A DNA stretch of 64,000 bases from JANXYW01 sp031400455 (GCA_031400455.1 JANNPX010000025.1:1-64000), one strand, 5' to 3'. Shown: positions 25,855 through 35,950, counted from the stretch's first letter. Translations and numbers: made by a program. Notes: generated from the sequence alone by a model not told the origin.

Positions 25855-26586
25855 ATGACGGATTCTCCACGCATCGGCGTCACTCGGTGGAACGATGTTC
25901 CAGACGAAGCCCGCGATCGCTACTGGGCGCGCGCGCGGGAGGCCGGCGGCGAAGTCATCGATCTCGACGAATCGGCGGCGGGGCGATCGCTCCATCTGGC
26001 GCCGACGCTCGATGCGCTGGTGCTCACGGGCGGCATCGACGTCGATCCCGAGACGTATCGCGCGGCTGAACGGCACCTGAAGGTCAAAGAGACCGCGCCC
26101 GGCCGGGACGCCATGGAACTGGAATACCTGGAGCAGGCACTGAAGCGAGACATCCCCGTCTTGGCGATCTGCCGCGGGCACCAGATTCTGAACGTCGGGT
26201 TCGGCGGTGCGCTGCTACAGCACATCGACAGCGGCGAGCACCGCGCCGACTTCCGAACCCCCGGCTATCCGTCTCGCTGGCACGATCTCGACATCGTGGA
26301 GGACAGCCGGTTGGCCGCGGCTCTCGGCACGACGAAGCTGGAGATTAACTCCCGCCACCACCAGGGCGTGCAGGCGGCGTCGCTTGCGAGTGGGCTCCGC
26401 CCGGTAGCCTTCGCGGCCGATCACAGCGGTGAGTTGATCGAAGGCATGGAGAGTGAACAGCATCGGTGGGTCGTCGGTGTCCAGTGGCATCCCGAACGCC
26501 CCGAGGAGCACAAGCCTGCGTTCGCCCCCATCATGCGCCGTCTCTTCGAGGCGTTCGTTGCACAGGCGGTCGCGCTGCGGGTCTAG
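25855..26586 (+). CDS. Class I glutamine amidotransferase-like hydrolase (peptidase C26, PuuD-like)
   Basis: About 243 residues. The nucleophile Cys106 is in LAICRGHQI, and the His/Glu pair in QWHPE near residue 216 completes the triad. VLTGGIDVDPETY matches the peptidase C26 family that includes gamma-glutamyl-GABA hydrolase; a role in cleaving gamma-glutamyl compounds is likely, and the window also holds a GGT, though distant. The start at the second in-frame Met is preferred because family alignments begin with a short PRIGVT strand. Confidence 0.88.
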   Translation: MTDSPRIGVTRWNDVPDEARDRYWARAREAGGEVIDLDESAAGRSLHLAPTLDALVLTGGIDVDPETYRAAERHLKVKETAPGRDAMELEYLEQALKRDIPVLAICRGHQILNVGFGGALLQHIDSGEHRADFRTPGYPSRWHDLDIVEDSRLAAALGTTKLEINSRHHQGVQAASLASGLRPVAFAADHSGELIEGMESEQHRWVVGVQWHPERPEEHKPAFAPIMRRLFEAFVAQAVALRV

Positions 26587-26592
26587 GCGCTC

Positions 26593-27009
26593 TTAGCGCG
26601 CGGGTGACGCCGCAATCCGAAACGGGACGGACTTCGCGAGCGTTCCATCAAGGAACAACTCCGCCACGGCCTCGCACGCTGCCTCGATGCGGATGCCGAA
26701 GTTGATGGCCAGCATGACGCGCTGTGTCGTGCCTGCGGGCAGCCCGGGCGCCCGACCCTGCTCGAACTCTCCGGCGAGCTCGCCGAAGGTTGCGCCCGCT
26801 TCGTTTCGCACGACCACCTTGAACTGATGCCGCGCGTTCGTCTCCATCCACGGGATGAGGATGCCGGCCGCCACGGCCATCTGGTGCTGCGCGGGAAACT
26901 CCTTCGCCCAGATCAGCGACCACCCTCCACCCAGCATGAAGAGCTTTTCGCCCTGCACCTGCGCCGCGTCCGCCAGAATCAGAAAGTCCGCCGAGATGCT
27001 GTCTGCCAA
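26593..27009 (-). CDS. DUF6941-like conserved hypothetical protein
   Basis: About 138 residues, soluble, no motifs. The start (ADFLILADAAQVQGEKLFML) and the beta-sandwich-like rhythm that follows (HQFKVVVRNEAGATFGEL) resemble a conserved bacterial family catalogued, as far as I recall, as DUF6941, for which no function is known. It lies 13 bases downstream of the LCP gene in the same orientation and is probably cotranscribed. Confidence 0.65.
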   Translation of the reverse strand: MADSISADFLILADAAQVQGEKLFMLGGGWSLIWAKEFPAQHQMAVAAGILIPWMETNARHQFKVVVRNEAGATFGELAGEFEQGRAPGLPAGTTQRVMLAINFGIRIEAACEAVAELFLDGTLAKSVPFRIAASPAR

Positions 27010-27022
27010 CGCTTCGCTCCCT

Positions 27023-28138
27023 CTACGGCGTTACGCCCGCCGCCACCAGCAGCTCCGCCGCGCGCGCGCCTGCCGCCTCGTCGCCGAACGCTTCACTGAT
27101 GATTTGCTGCACCTTTGCGGGGTCGAGCAACTGGATCGATGCGGTGCACTCCACGCATGACACAGCGGCATCGCCCAGCGACTTCGTCTTGAGATCGCTG
27201 TCCGACACGCGCTTCAGCATCGAGAGTACGCCCGCCGATTGCCGCATGCTCATGTCCGTATCGATGGTCTTCGTGTAGCCGCGGTACAGCCCCCACAGAT
27301 GGAAGAGCGCCGCCGGCGATGCCGCTCCGTGGATCAGCGCCGAGCCCACGCGTTGCTGCCGCTCGATGCGGTCGAAGTCCGTCGAGCCCTCACGGATCCG
27401 TCCGTAGGCGACGGCCTGGTAGCCGTCCAGGTGCAGCTTCCCGAGCGGGAAGAACTGCGGCACGACGTTCACGTCGTCGTCGGAGTAGTCGTCCTGGCCA
27501 AACTCGCGCGGGTTGTCGATCGTGACGCCACCCATGGCGTCGATGAGCCCCTCCGCCTTCCGCTGGTCGAGGATCACGTAGTGATCAACCTTGATCCCCA
27601 AGTTGTGCTCGATCGTCGTCATGGTCGCCTTGGGCGCTGCACTGCTGTCCTCCGATGAGTAGTTGTAGACGAACGCCGTGTTGATTCGATCCCGGCTGAA
27701 GCCGCCATCTGCGGCGGGAATCTCCATCAACGAATCGCGCGGAATGCTGACGAATGCCGCCTTGTGCGCACCCGGGTCGATGCGCAGCAGCAGCACGGTG
27801 TCGGTGCGGCTGGCACCCGTCTCTGTCGGCCGACGATCCAGCCCGATTACCATAACGGTGTACGGCCGATTCGGCAGGCCGAACAGGAGCGGCGCGCCGC
27901 CCGGGAACGGCACCGAAACTCTCATCGCCGTCAGCGGCAGCGGTAACGGCTGCACCGTCGTGCCGATCGCGAGCAAAAAGTACGCCCCGATTAGCAGCAG
28001 AGTATTGCGGAGCCAGTGCGAACGCCTTCGACGTCGGGGGGCCAGCACATGTGGCGGTGCGCCGGGGACGGGGACACTGCCGGAACCGGCCCGCAGCGGC
28101 CTGTCCCGCAGCTGTCCATATGCTTCGAAGTCTTCCAT
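27023..28138 (-). CDS. LytR-CpsA-Psr (LCP) family cell-wall polymer ligase
   Basis: About 371 residues. A short basic cytoplasmic tail, one membrane helix near 44-62 and an LCP catalytic domain. Conserved elements include VMVIGLDRRP, ASRTDTVLLLRI, SIPRDSLMEIP, INTAFVYNYS and DFDRIERQQRV, with the Arg and Asp residues that bind polyprenyl pyrophosphate. LCP enzymes attach anionic polymers or glycans from lipid carriers to peptidoglycan or proteins. Together with the polysaccharide deacetylase and GT-C-like genes in the window this suggests a glycan-coated envelope. Confidence 0.9.
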   Translation of the reverse strand: MEDFEAYGQLRDRPLRAGSGSVPVPGAPPHVLAPRRRRRSHWLRNTLLLIGAYFLLAIGTTVQPLPLPLTAMRVSVPFPGGAPLLFGLPNRPYTVMVIGLDRRPTETGASRTDTVLLLRIDPGAHKAAFVSIPRDSLMEIPAADGGFSRDRINTAFVYNYSSEDSSAAPKATMTTIEHNLGIKVDHYVILDQRKAEGLIDAMGGVTIDNPREFGQDDYSDDDVNVVPQFFPLGKLHLDGYQAVAYGRIREGSTDFDRIERQQRVGSALIHGAASPAALFHLWGLYRGYTKTIDTDMSMRQSAGVLSMLKRVSDSDLKTKSLGDAAVSCVECTASIQLLDPAKVQQIISEAFGDEAAGARAAELLVAAGVTP

Positions 28139-28304
28139 GACGTGAGATCATCATACCGGACGCCGACATGACCTCGACCCGCTGGTATTGCGTACCTGTT
28201 GCCGCGGACTCGAAGGGATCATGCCAAACGCGAGTTGCACGCCGCCACCGCCGCATTCTCTTACGGCGGCACGTACTCGCAGACTTCAGATTCCAGTTTC
28301 GCGA

Positions 28305-28327
28305 CCCTCTGTGCCTCTGTGGTGAAC
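28305..28327. repeat. Short dispersed repeat
   Basis: CCCTCTGTGCCTCTGTGGTG plus AAC, the reverse complement of an ACCACAGAGGCACAGAG-type element that I associate with environmental bacterial genomes. It lies 17 bases before the ispF start; the rest of the 206-bp gap holds no gene. Confidence 0.5.
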
Positions 28328-28344
28328 GACCGTATGATCTGGCC

Positions 28345-28812
28345 ATGCGCATCGGGCAGGGCATCGACATCCACGCATTCGCGGAGGGGCGGCCGCTGAT
28401 CCTCGGCGGCGTCGAGATCCCACATCCGCGCGGCCTCGGCGGCCACTCCGACGGCGACGCGCTGCTCCACGCGATCATCGACGCACTGCTGGGCGCGGCC
28501 GCGCTGGGCGACATCGGCGGTATGTTCCCGTCGTCAGACCAAGAGTGGGCGGGCGCCGACAGCCGCGAGCTCCTCGCGGTCGCCTACGCGCGGGTGCGCG
28601 CCGCCGGCTACCGCCTCGCGAACGTCGACGCCACGGTTGTCGTGCAGGAGCCGCGGCTGGCGCGGCACGTCGACGCGATGCGGGGCGCGATCGCCTCAGC
28701 GCTGGAAATTGACGTAGCGGCAGTCAACGTGAAGGCGACGACGTCGGACGGGCTCGGGTTTACAGGTCGCGGCGAGGGCATTGCCGCCTTCGCCGTGGTG
28801 TTGCTAGAGTAG
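28345..28812 (+). CDS. ispF: 2-C-methyl-D-erythritol 2,4-cyclodiphosphate synthase
   Basis: About 155 residues, the usual single-domain size. The zinc ligands are in MRIGQGIDIHAF (Asp8, His10) and GGHSDGDALLHAI (His and Asp), with FPSSDQEW and the C-terminal KATTSDGLGFTGRGEGI closing the nucleotide site. IspF converts CDP-methylerythritol 2-phosphate to the cyclic diphosphate in the MEP isoprenoid pathway. The ATG lies just after a dispersed repeat, so the native 5' leader appears short. ispD is not adjacent. cysE and cysS follow on the same strand after a 230-bp gap. Confidence 0.95.
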   Translation: MRIGQGIDIHAFAEGRPLILGGVEIPHPRGLGGHSDGDALLHAIIDALLGAAALGDIGGMFPSSDQEWAGADSRELLAVAYARVRAAGYRLANVDATVVVQEPRLARHVDAMRGAIASALEIDVAAVNVKATTSDGLGFTGRGEGIAAFAVVLLE

Positions 28813-29042
28813 ACGATAACGATTGTCCACCTTGTCGACCCAGATTCGGCTCGGAATCGGCAGCTATGGAGCCTCATTTGACGCAGTGATCTTTCCCCCG
28901 TCGCGCCGACGGGCGTCGTGCAGACTGCTTCCTCACGGTGACAGGAGCCCTCTGCGCTTGTCCCGAGGGGCTGCCCGCCTAGCGGAGCCCCAACCACCGG
29001 CCGACAAACGACTCGGAGCAGAAAGAAGGCGCGTTCGTTCTC
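28813..29042 (+). promoter_or_regulatory. Structured 230-bp gap/leader before cysE
   Basis: No gene is seen. It contains two stable hairpins: CCCGTC-GCGCC-GACGGG (28897-28913) and GGGGCT (28967-28972) paired with AGCCCC (28986-28991). I looked for a T-box (AGGGTGG) or S-box core and found neither. It could be a cis-regulatory leader of cysE-cysS or simply the ispF 3' end and a promoter. Confidence 0.35.
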
Positions 29043-29824
29043 ATGTCCGTACTGAAATCCATTAAGCGCGACATCGACGCGATCCGCCAGCGCGACCCCG
29101 CTGCTCGCAGCGCGGCCGAAGTCGTGCTCGCCTACCCGGGCTTCCATGCGCGTGAGATGCATCGGCTGGCCCACGCGCTCCATCGGCGCGGTGTGCCCAT
29201 CGTGCCGCGCATCATCTCGAACTTCAGCCGCTTTGCGACAGGCATCGAGATTCATCCCGGCGCGCAGATCGGCGAGGGGCTGTTTATCGACCACGGCATG
29301 GGCGTCGTCATCGGCGAGACGGCCGAGATTGGCGACGACTGCAACATCATGCAGGGCGTGACACTCGGCGGCACCAGCATGCACCGCTCGAAGCGCCACC
29401 CGACGCTTCACGATCGCGTCACGGTCGGCGCGGGCGCGAAGCTCATCGGCGCGGTCGAGATCGGCGACAATGCCCGCATCGGCGCAGGCTCCGTCGTCGT
29501 AACGAACGTTCCCGAGAACGCCACCATCGTCGGCGTGCCGGGTCACGTCGTCTCATACCACGATCCGGGTAGCGACACGATCACGAAGCTCCCCGACCCG
29601 GAGTGGGACCGCATCGACGCGCTGGAGCGCCACATCGAGCGGCTCGATCGCCGCATCCGCACGCTGCAGAGCCACCTCGAGGACATGGGAGCGCATGGCG
29701 ATGGCAAGCCCGATGGCAATGAGCCGGTCCACCTGCACCGCCGCCGCGACGACACGCAGGACAACACGGCCGAGGCTCACGACCCGTCGGCACCCGCGGT
29801 CTCGGACCGGGAGGCGATGGGAGG

Positions 29825-29828
<4 letters not shown>
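29043..29828 (+). CDS. cysE: Serine O-acetyltransferase
   Basis: About 261 residues. An N-terminal helical part (IKRDIDAIRQRDPAARS) is followed by a left-handed beta-helix of hexapeptide repeats (IHPGAQIGEGLFIDHGMG, VVIGETAEIGDDCNI, VTLGGTS), with the catalytic Asp-His pair in IDHGMG. It makes O-acetylserine from serine and acetyl-CoA for cysteine synthesis. The C-terminal 75 residues are an unusual charged extension with a helical DRRIRTLQSHLEDMG segment and a His/Arg/Asp-rich tail, longer than typical short CysE. The stop overlaps cysS by 4 bases. Confidence 0.93.
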
Positions 29829-31201
<1,373 letters not shown>

Positions 31202-31317
31202 GACAGGGACTCCGGTCCGAGCTGTAAACGCTGCTTACGGTGGGCGGCCTCCCTGCGTACCGACCATCGGGCGGAGGCGCACTCGGCACGCTCGCCGGGA
31301 CAAACCCCATCGCCACG

Positions 31318-31698
31318 TCACGCCGCCGTCAGCAGCGGCAATGCCGCAATCGCGTCCGCATCGTCGGGGAACACCCACGCTGACAGGCGCCACGTGCCGC
31401 TCTGCTGCGCGACGCGGTTGCGGATGCGCTGGAGCGCATCTTTCGCGCTCAACACGTCGGTCTGCACGAGCAGCGCCACGATCGTGTCCTCGAATGCCAA
31501 CGCGACGACGTCCGACGTCCGCACGGACGCCGTCACCACGTCTGACGCGTACTTCATCTTCTGGTGCATGGGCAGCCCGTCCGCTGTCACCGCCTCGAAC
31601 TGGACCAGCGTGAATGGCGTGTTGTGGCGCCGGGCGCGCGCGATCTCCTCGCGCAGGCGAGATTGCATGTACGGACGGGTGTGCTGACTACGCGACAT
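31318..31698 (-). CDS. Stand-alone degenerate GGDEF-like domain protein
   Basis: About 126 residues. The start (YMQSRLREEIARARRHNTPF then TLVQFEA) is like the first helix and strand of diguanylate cyclase domains, and RTSDVVALAFEDTIVALLVQ occupies the place of the GGDEF loop, with no GG[DE]EF. AKDALQRIRNRV matches the helix that follows. It therefore cannot be an active cyclase; binding of a nucleotide or a protein partner is possible. The ATG at 31698 has AAGGGAG upstream, and longer frames upstream are not conserved. It is divergent from the universal stress protein operon, with a 160-bp gap holding that operon's promoter. Confidence 0.6.
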   Translation of the reverse strand: MSRSQHTRPYMQSRLREEIARARRHNTPFTLVQFEAVTADGLPMHQKMKYASDVVTASVRTSDVVALAFEDTIVALLVQTDVLSAKDALQRIRNRVAQQSGTWRLSAWVFPDDADAIAALPLLTAA

Positions 31699-31818
31699 CG
31701 AATGCGCTCCCTTGCCGACTTCAGCGCCTCTATTGGAATTGTCGGCCGTCGGAACCCGCTGCTTCTGCCCGGGTGGGATGTTCGTCAAGACACCGAACGG
31801 GATTGAGGCTCGTTCGCA

Positions 31819-31847
31819 TTGCCGGTGAATCTGGCGGTTCCTATAAT
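31819..31847 (+). promoter_or_regulatory. Strong sigma-70 promoter for the USP-TrkA operon
   Basis: TTGCCG (31819-31824), a 17-base spacer and a perfect TATAAT (31842-31847). Transcription would start near 31854, which argues against a TTG start at 31859 and for one of the later starts. Confidence 0.7.
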
Positions 31848-31903
31848 GGCAGGACGCCTTGCGAATGGGCGCCCGCTGCCGGCGGGTGGGAGTGCGACGA
31901 ACC

Positions 31904-32353
31904 TTGGCTGCTACCGATCCCCTGTCCGGCGTCCGTTCCGTCCTTGTCCCGGTCGATGGTTCTCCGGCCAGCATGGATGCGATCACACTCGCCTGTTCAC
32001 TCGTGAAGAAGAACAAAGGCAAGGTCTACGCCGTCCACGTCATCGAGGTGAAGCGCTCATTGCCGCTCGATGCCGAGCTCTCCGAAGAAGCGACCAACGG
32101 CGAGGACGTGCTGCTGCGAGCCGAGCGTGTTGCCGCCGAGTCCGACTGCAAGATCGAAGGCGAACTGCTGCAGGCGCGCGAAGCCGGCCACGCCATCGTG
32201 GATGAGGCAATAGAGCGTGGGGTCGACCTGATCCTGATGGGCGCCGAACACAAAGCGCCACTCGGCGAATATCAGATGGGCCGCCTGACGCAGTACGTAG
32301 TGAGAGCCGCGCCGTGTAATGTTTGGCTGTGGCGGCATCCAGTCCGCGAATAA
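31904..32353 (+). CDS. Universal stress protein (UspA family)
   Basis: About 149 residues from TTG at 31904, with GGGAG at 11 bases; GTG at 31892 and TTG at 31859 are in-frame alternatives. The Usp fold is clear: RSVLVPVDGSPAS at the start, a central VDEAIERGVDLILMGAEHK and a C-terminal TQYVVRAAPCNVWL. The usual ATP-binding G-x2-G-x9-G-S/T is not complete (GAEHKAPLGEYQMG then RLTQ), so nucleotide binding is uncertain. It heads an operon with two TrkA-type proteins, suggesting a regulatory role in ion transport. Confidence 0.85.
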   Translation: MAATDPLSGVRSVLVPVDGSPASMDAITLACSLVKKNKGKVYAVHVIEVKRSLPLDAELSEEATNGEDVLLRAERVAAESDCKIEGELLQAREAGHAIVDEAIERGVDLILMGAEHKAPLGEYQMGRLTQYVVRAAPCNVWLWRHPVRE

Positions 32354-32376
32354 GCGCGCCAGGGGTGGGAGCGTAC

Positions 32377-32832
32377 ATGAAGATCGTCGTCATGGGCTGC
32401 GGCAGGGTCGGCGCCGCATTAGCCGCTGACTTGAGCAGCGAAGGCAACGAAGTCCTCGTTCTTGATGTTGACCCGTCCGCGTTTCGCTTCTTGCCGGACG
32501 ACTTTCGTGGAACCACGTTCGTGGGGAATGGCATCGATCTCGATGTGCTCGAGAAGATCCACGTTCGCACCGCCGACGCCTTCGTCAGCACCACGCGCGG
32601 TGACAACCGCAACGTCATGGCAGCACAAATCGCGAAGCATGTGTTTGGCGTGAAGGTCGTAGCCACACGGGTCTTCGACCCGCTGCGCGAAGAGATGTAT
32701 CGCAACATGGGCCTGCGCACGATCAATCCGACCCGCGTGCAGGCCAAGCGCCTCAAGCGCGTCATCCAGGCCGAGTCCGACGAAGCCGCGAACGAGCTCG
32801 CCGCCGAGTTCCTGCGGCAGGAGGCCCTCTAA
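32377..32832 (+). CDS. TrkA/RCK N-domain NAD-binding protein, first copy
   Basis: About 151 residues: one Rossmann domain starting MKIVVMGCGRVGAALAADL with GCGRVG and the acidic VLDVDPS strand end. Only the RCK N-domain is present; the second half (GLRTINPTRVQAKRLKRVIQ) is a helical tail and there is no TrkA-C domain. The ATG has GGGGTGGGAG upstream. It overlaps the next TrkA gene by one base (TAATG). Such proteins gate Trk/Ktr K+ transporters by binding NAD(H) or ATP; no TrkH/KtrB membrane subunit is adjacent. Confidence 0.88.
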   Translation: MKIVVMGCGRVGAALAADLSSEGNEVLVLDVDPSAFRFLPDDFRGTTFVGNGIDLDVLEKIHVRTADAFVSTTRGDNRNVMAAQIAKHVFGVKVVATRVFDPLREEMYRNMGLRTINPTRVQAKRLKRVIQAESDEAANELAAEFLRQEAL

Positions 32833-33539
32833 TGACGACGGGCGACGCCAAGAAGGGCATGTACATCATCGTCGTTGGTGGTGGGAAGGTCGGGTTCCAT
32901 CTGGCGAAGGAGCTGGTGGAAGCGAACCACGAAGTGCTGGTCATCGAGGAAGATCCTGTACGGTCGAAGGAGATCGCCGACGAGCTGGGCGATATCGTCC
33001 TCACCGGTGACGGCTGCGAAGCGACGGTGCTGGAGAAAGCCGGCATGTCGCGCGCCGACATGCTGCTCGCAGTCACGGGCGACGACGCGACTAACCTCGT
33101 CGCGTGCCAGGTCGCGAAGCAGCGCTTCAACGTTGCGCGCACGGTTGCCCGTATCAACGATCCCAAGAACGAGCAGGTGTTCCGCAAGCTCGAAGTCGAC
33201 ATCACCGTCAGTGCAACATCAGCGATCATGGCGCACATTGAGCAGGAGCTGCCGACGCACCACCTCTCGGTGCTCGTCAAGCTCAGGGGCAGCGGACTCG
33301 AACTGGTTGAGGTGCGCATTCCGGACGACTCGCGCGTTGTGAATCAGCCTGTGCGGACGATCTTGCTCCCCTATCAGTCGATGGTCGTGCTGGTGGTCGG
33401 CGAAGACGGCCTGCCGAAGGTTCCGTCGGGTGAGACCGTCATCCACGCCGGCGATGAAGTCGTGGCGGTCACGCTGCACGAGAGCGAAGAGCAACTCCGC
33501 GATGCGCTCCTCGCCCCGGCGCCCGCCCGCAGCTTCTAG
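32832..33539 (+). CDS. TrkA protein with RCK-N and RCK-C domains, second copy
   Basis: About 235 residues. The Rossmann core is MYIIVVGGGKVGFHLAKEL (GGGKVG) with VIEEDP, then GDGCEATVLEKAGMSRAD and a linker to a TrkA-C domain (LSVLVKLRGSGLELVEVRIP, VIHAGDEVVAVTL) that would bind a nucleotide such as c-di-AMP. It sits one base into the first TrkA gene and one base before pheA (TAGTG), so all three are translationally coupled. It likely pairs with the shorter copy to gate a K+ transporter elsewhere. Confidence 0.9.
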   Translation: MTTGDAKKGMYIIVVGGGKVGFHLAKELVEANHEVLVIEEDPVRSKEIADELGDIVLTGDGCEATVLEKAGMSRADMLLAVTGDDATNLVACQVAKQRFNVARTVARINDPKNEQVFRKLEVDITVSATSAIMAHIEQELPTHHLSVLVKLRGSGLELVEVRIPDDSRVVNQPVRTILLPYQSMVVLVVGEDGLPKVPSGETVIHAGDEVVAVTLHESEEQLRDALLAPAPARSF

Positions 33540-34369
33540 TGGCTGCCGTCGCCCGCGTCGGTTACCTCGGCCCAGCCGGTACGAATACCGAAGTCGCGGC
33601 CTTGCGCTACTACCCGGAAGCCGAGCGCGTCCCGTTCCCGACTGTGGCTGCTGCCGTGCGCGCGCTCGAGGCCGGCGAGGTCGACCGCGCGATCGCCGCC
33701 GCCGAGAACAGCCTCCAGGGCACGATCACCGACACCGTCGATCTGCTGATCCGCGACGATGGGCTCGCCATCTGCGGCGAGATCGTCCTCAATATCGAGC
33801 ACTGCCTGATGGTGCCGCCCGGCGCGTCGCGCGATTCGTTCGACATCATCTACTCGCACCCCCAGTCGCTCGGCCAGTGCCGCCAGTACCTGGAAACGCA
33901 CTTTCCGAACGTCCGCACCGAGGCCGCGCTCTCCAACTCCGAGGCTGTGGCCGTGATGATGAAGACGCCGCGCGCTGCGGCCATCGCCCCGGAGCGCGCC
34001 GCCGAGATCTACGGCGCCCAGATCATCGAGCGCGACATTCAGGGCTCCGCGGTCAACAAGACGCGCTTCGTCGTACTGTCGCGCGCGGGCGCGGCGCCTA
34101 CCGGCCACGACAAGACGTCGCTGGCGTTTGGCGTTGCGCACGACCGGCCGGGGACGCTGGTCAGCGTGCTGCACGAGTTCGCGGACCGCTCGATCAACCT
34201 CACAAAGATCGAATCGCGCCCGTCCGGTGCGGACTTGGGTGTCTACGTCTTCCTGATTGACGTTGAGGGCCACCGCGACGACCCCCTCGTCGCGCAAGCG
34301 CTCGCCGCCGTGAAGGAGCAGGCGAACTTCTTCAAGATCTTCGGCTCGTACCCAGTCTGGACCGAGTAG
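33539..34369 (+). CDS. pheA: Prephenate dehydratase with ACT domain
   Basis: About 276 residues from a GTG overlapping the TrkA stop. The catalytic domain has VGYLGPAGTNTE, ENSLQGTITDTVD (normally ENS..G.V..T) and the NKTRF motif near residue 173 with the catalytic Thr. The C-terminal ACT domain (SVLHEFADRSINLTKIESRP) is the phenylalanine feedback site. It converts prephenate to phenylpyruvate for phenylalanine. Coupling to a TrkA-type operon is odd, as aromatic genes usually lie together; no other shikimate gene is seen. Confidence 0.93.
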   Translation: MAAVARVGYLGPAGTNTEVAALRYYPEAERVPFPTVAAAVRALEAGEVDRAIAAAENSLQGTITDTVDLLIRDDGLAICGEIVLNIEHCLMVPPGASRDSFDIIYSHPQSLGQCRQYLETHFPNVRTEAALSNSEAVAVMMKTPRAAAIAPERAAEIYGAQIIERDIQGSAVNKTRFVVLSRAGAAPTGHDKTSLAFGVAHDRPGTLVSVLHEFADRSINLTKIESRPSGADLGVYVFLIDVEGHRDDPLVAQALAAVKEQANFFKIFGSYPVWTE

Positions 34370-34449
34370 CGCCGACTCGCCCCAACATCATCGCCCCGTT
34401 ACCCTTCGGCACGTCCGTCTGACACCGTCCGTTCTGACAGGAGACGCCC

Positions 34450-35337
34450 GTGGGGGCTGCCGCGGCATTGGCTTCGTCTGCCCTCTGGGCATTCACCTCC
34501 GTGCTGCTTGCCTCGCAGTCCGGACGGCTGCGCCCGCTGCTGATGTCGGCGGTTCGCAGCCTCACGGCGAGTCTCATGCTGATTGGACTGCTCGTCGCCA
34601 CCGCGGGGCTCGTGCAGCTCAAGGAGATGACGTTCGTCACCGGCATCTCGATGATGGGCTCCGGCATCATCGGTCAGGCCGTCGGCGATACGCTCTACAT
34701 CAACGCGCTCGGATTCCTCGGCGTCTCGCGCACCTTCCCGATCACGAACAGCGCCTACCCGTTCGTCACGTTTCTGCTCGCGGTGATGCTGCTCGGCGAA
34801 CCCGTCACATGGACGCTGCCGATCGGCGGCGCGCTGATCGTGGCCGGCATCACCTGGATCGTGCTGGAACAGCGGCGCGCAGCCGCGGAGAGCGATGTGA
34901 AGGTGGAGCTGGTCCGCGGTGTGCTGTTCGCCGTAGCCGCCGCGTGCGCGTGGGCGACCGCAACCGTCTGGCTCCGCGGACAGCAGGGCGATCTGGATGC
35001 GCTGGGCGCCGCCAGCCTGCGCATCCCGGCTGCGTCCGTCGCCGTCTGGGCCACGATCGCCATGACGCGCGGACGCGGCGATCAGCCGCTGCGCCCGATG
35101 ACCACGCGCAGCCTGATCGTCGTAGCAATGGCCGGCATCCTCGGCACGGGGCTCGGCAGCATCCTGTTTATCTACTCCGTCGGCGAGATCGGCGCCGCGA
35201 AGACCGCCTTCCTCACGACATCGGCGCCGGTCTTCGCGCTGCCGATGGGCGTTCTGTTCCTCGCCGAGAAGCTCACGGCGCGCACGCTTCTCGGCACCGC
35301 CATCACCATCGCCGGCATCTGGCTCGTCCTGCTATGA
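34450..35337 (+). CDS. EamA/DMT-superfamily transporter
   Basis: About 295 residues, GTG start with AGGAG upstream. Ten hydrophobic segments in two repeated EamA halves; each ends with a family turn (LLGEPVTWTLPIGGALIVAG and LAEKLTARTLLGTAITIAGI). Members export amino acids, nucleotide precursors or other small metabolites across the cytoplasmic membrane. Its position after pheA might hint at an amino acid, but that is speculation. The short first segment after the start suggests it is complete. Confidence 0.88.
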   Translation: MGAAAALASSALWAFTSVLLASQSGRLRPLLMSAVRSLTASLMLIGLLVATAGLVQLKEMTFVTGISMMGSGIIGQAVGDTLYINALGFLGVSRTFPITNSAYPFVTFLLAVMLLGEPVTWTLPIGGALIVAGITWIVLEQRRAAAESDVKVELVRGVLFAVAAACAWATATVWLRGQQGDLDALGAASLRIPAASVAVWATIAMTRGRGDQPLRPMTTRSLIVVAMAGILGTGLGSILFIYSVGEIGAAKTAFLTTSAPVFALPMGVLFLAEKLTARTLLGTAITIAGIWLVLL

Positions 35338-35400
35338 TCCGCCCCATCGCAGTGCGGTCGAGTGGAGTTCCGCTCTGCCGCTGAAGTTCGAGGAAAGCAG

Positions 35401-35907
35401 ATGCCCATCGACCCCGCCACCCGCTCCATCCTCGCATCCACGCCGGCCGTCCTGCGCGCGATGCTCGTGCCGCTGCCCGATGCCGCGCTGCTCGCACCGC
35501 TCGACGAAGGCTGGTGCGTCCGTGATGCGCTCGCCCACATCCTCGATGTCGAAGAGGTGATCTACACCGACCGCATCGGCCGCATACTCGCCGAAGACCG
35601 GGCCTTCATCCGCTCGATCGACCCGGCGGCGCGGATGGACGAGCGCGGCATGCGCACGCGCACCGTTGCTGCTCTGCTCGACGAACTCGACGCGCGCCGC
35701 CCGGCCGATGTCGAAGCGCTGAGCGCGCTCACGGCCGCACAGCTCGCCCGCCCGGGCGACCACGACGAAGCCGGGGAGATCACGGTCAGCGACCTCATCC
35801 ACCAGTGGGCGTACCACGACCTGATGCACACGAAACAGATCGCCACTATGCTCCAATCACCGCTCGTCGCGGGGATGGGCAACACCCGTAAGTTCTACGA
35901 TTTGTGA
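35401..35907 (+). CDS. DinB-like/maleylpyruvate isomerase N-terminal domain protein
   Basis: About 168 residues, a four-helix bundle of the DinB_2 type. Likely metal ligands are His in ALAHILDVEE and two in HQWAYHDLMHTKQIA, the pattern of DinB/YfiT hydrolase-like or thiol S-transferase proteins. Function may involve bacillithiol or mycothiol-type thiols or remain structural. ATG at 35401 has GAGGAAAG upstream. The stop is followed directly by a degenerate repeat, then the K+ channel gene. Confidence 0.8.
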   Translation: MPIDPATRSILASTPAVLRAMLVPLPDAALLAPLDEGWCVRDALAHILDVEEVIYTDRIGRILAEDRAFIRSIDPAARMDERGMRTRTVAALLDELDARRPADVEALSALTAAQLARPGDHDEAGEITVSDLIHQWAYHDLMHTKQIATMLQSPLVAGMGNTRKFYDL

Positions 35908-35941
35908 GTTCTGTAGTTCGTAGTCCGTAGTTCGCTGTAGA
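35908..35941. repeat. Degenerate tandem repeat of GTAGTTC units
   Basis: Three to four copies of a GTAGTTC(G)/GTAGTCC(G) unit between the DinB-like stop and the K+ channel start. The complementary ACTACGAACTACGA form is found at 45091-45140. Confidence 0.6.
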
Positions 35942-35950
35942 CTCCCAGCG

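Noticed and set aside
28813..29042. T-box before cysE
   Set aside because: No AGGGTGG-type antiterminator sequence and no terminator pair.
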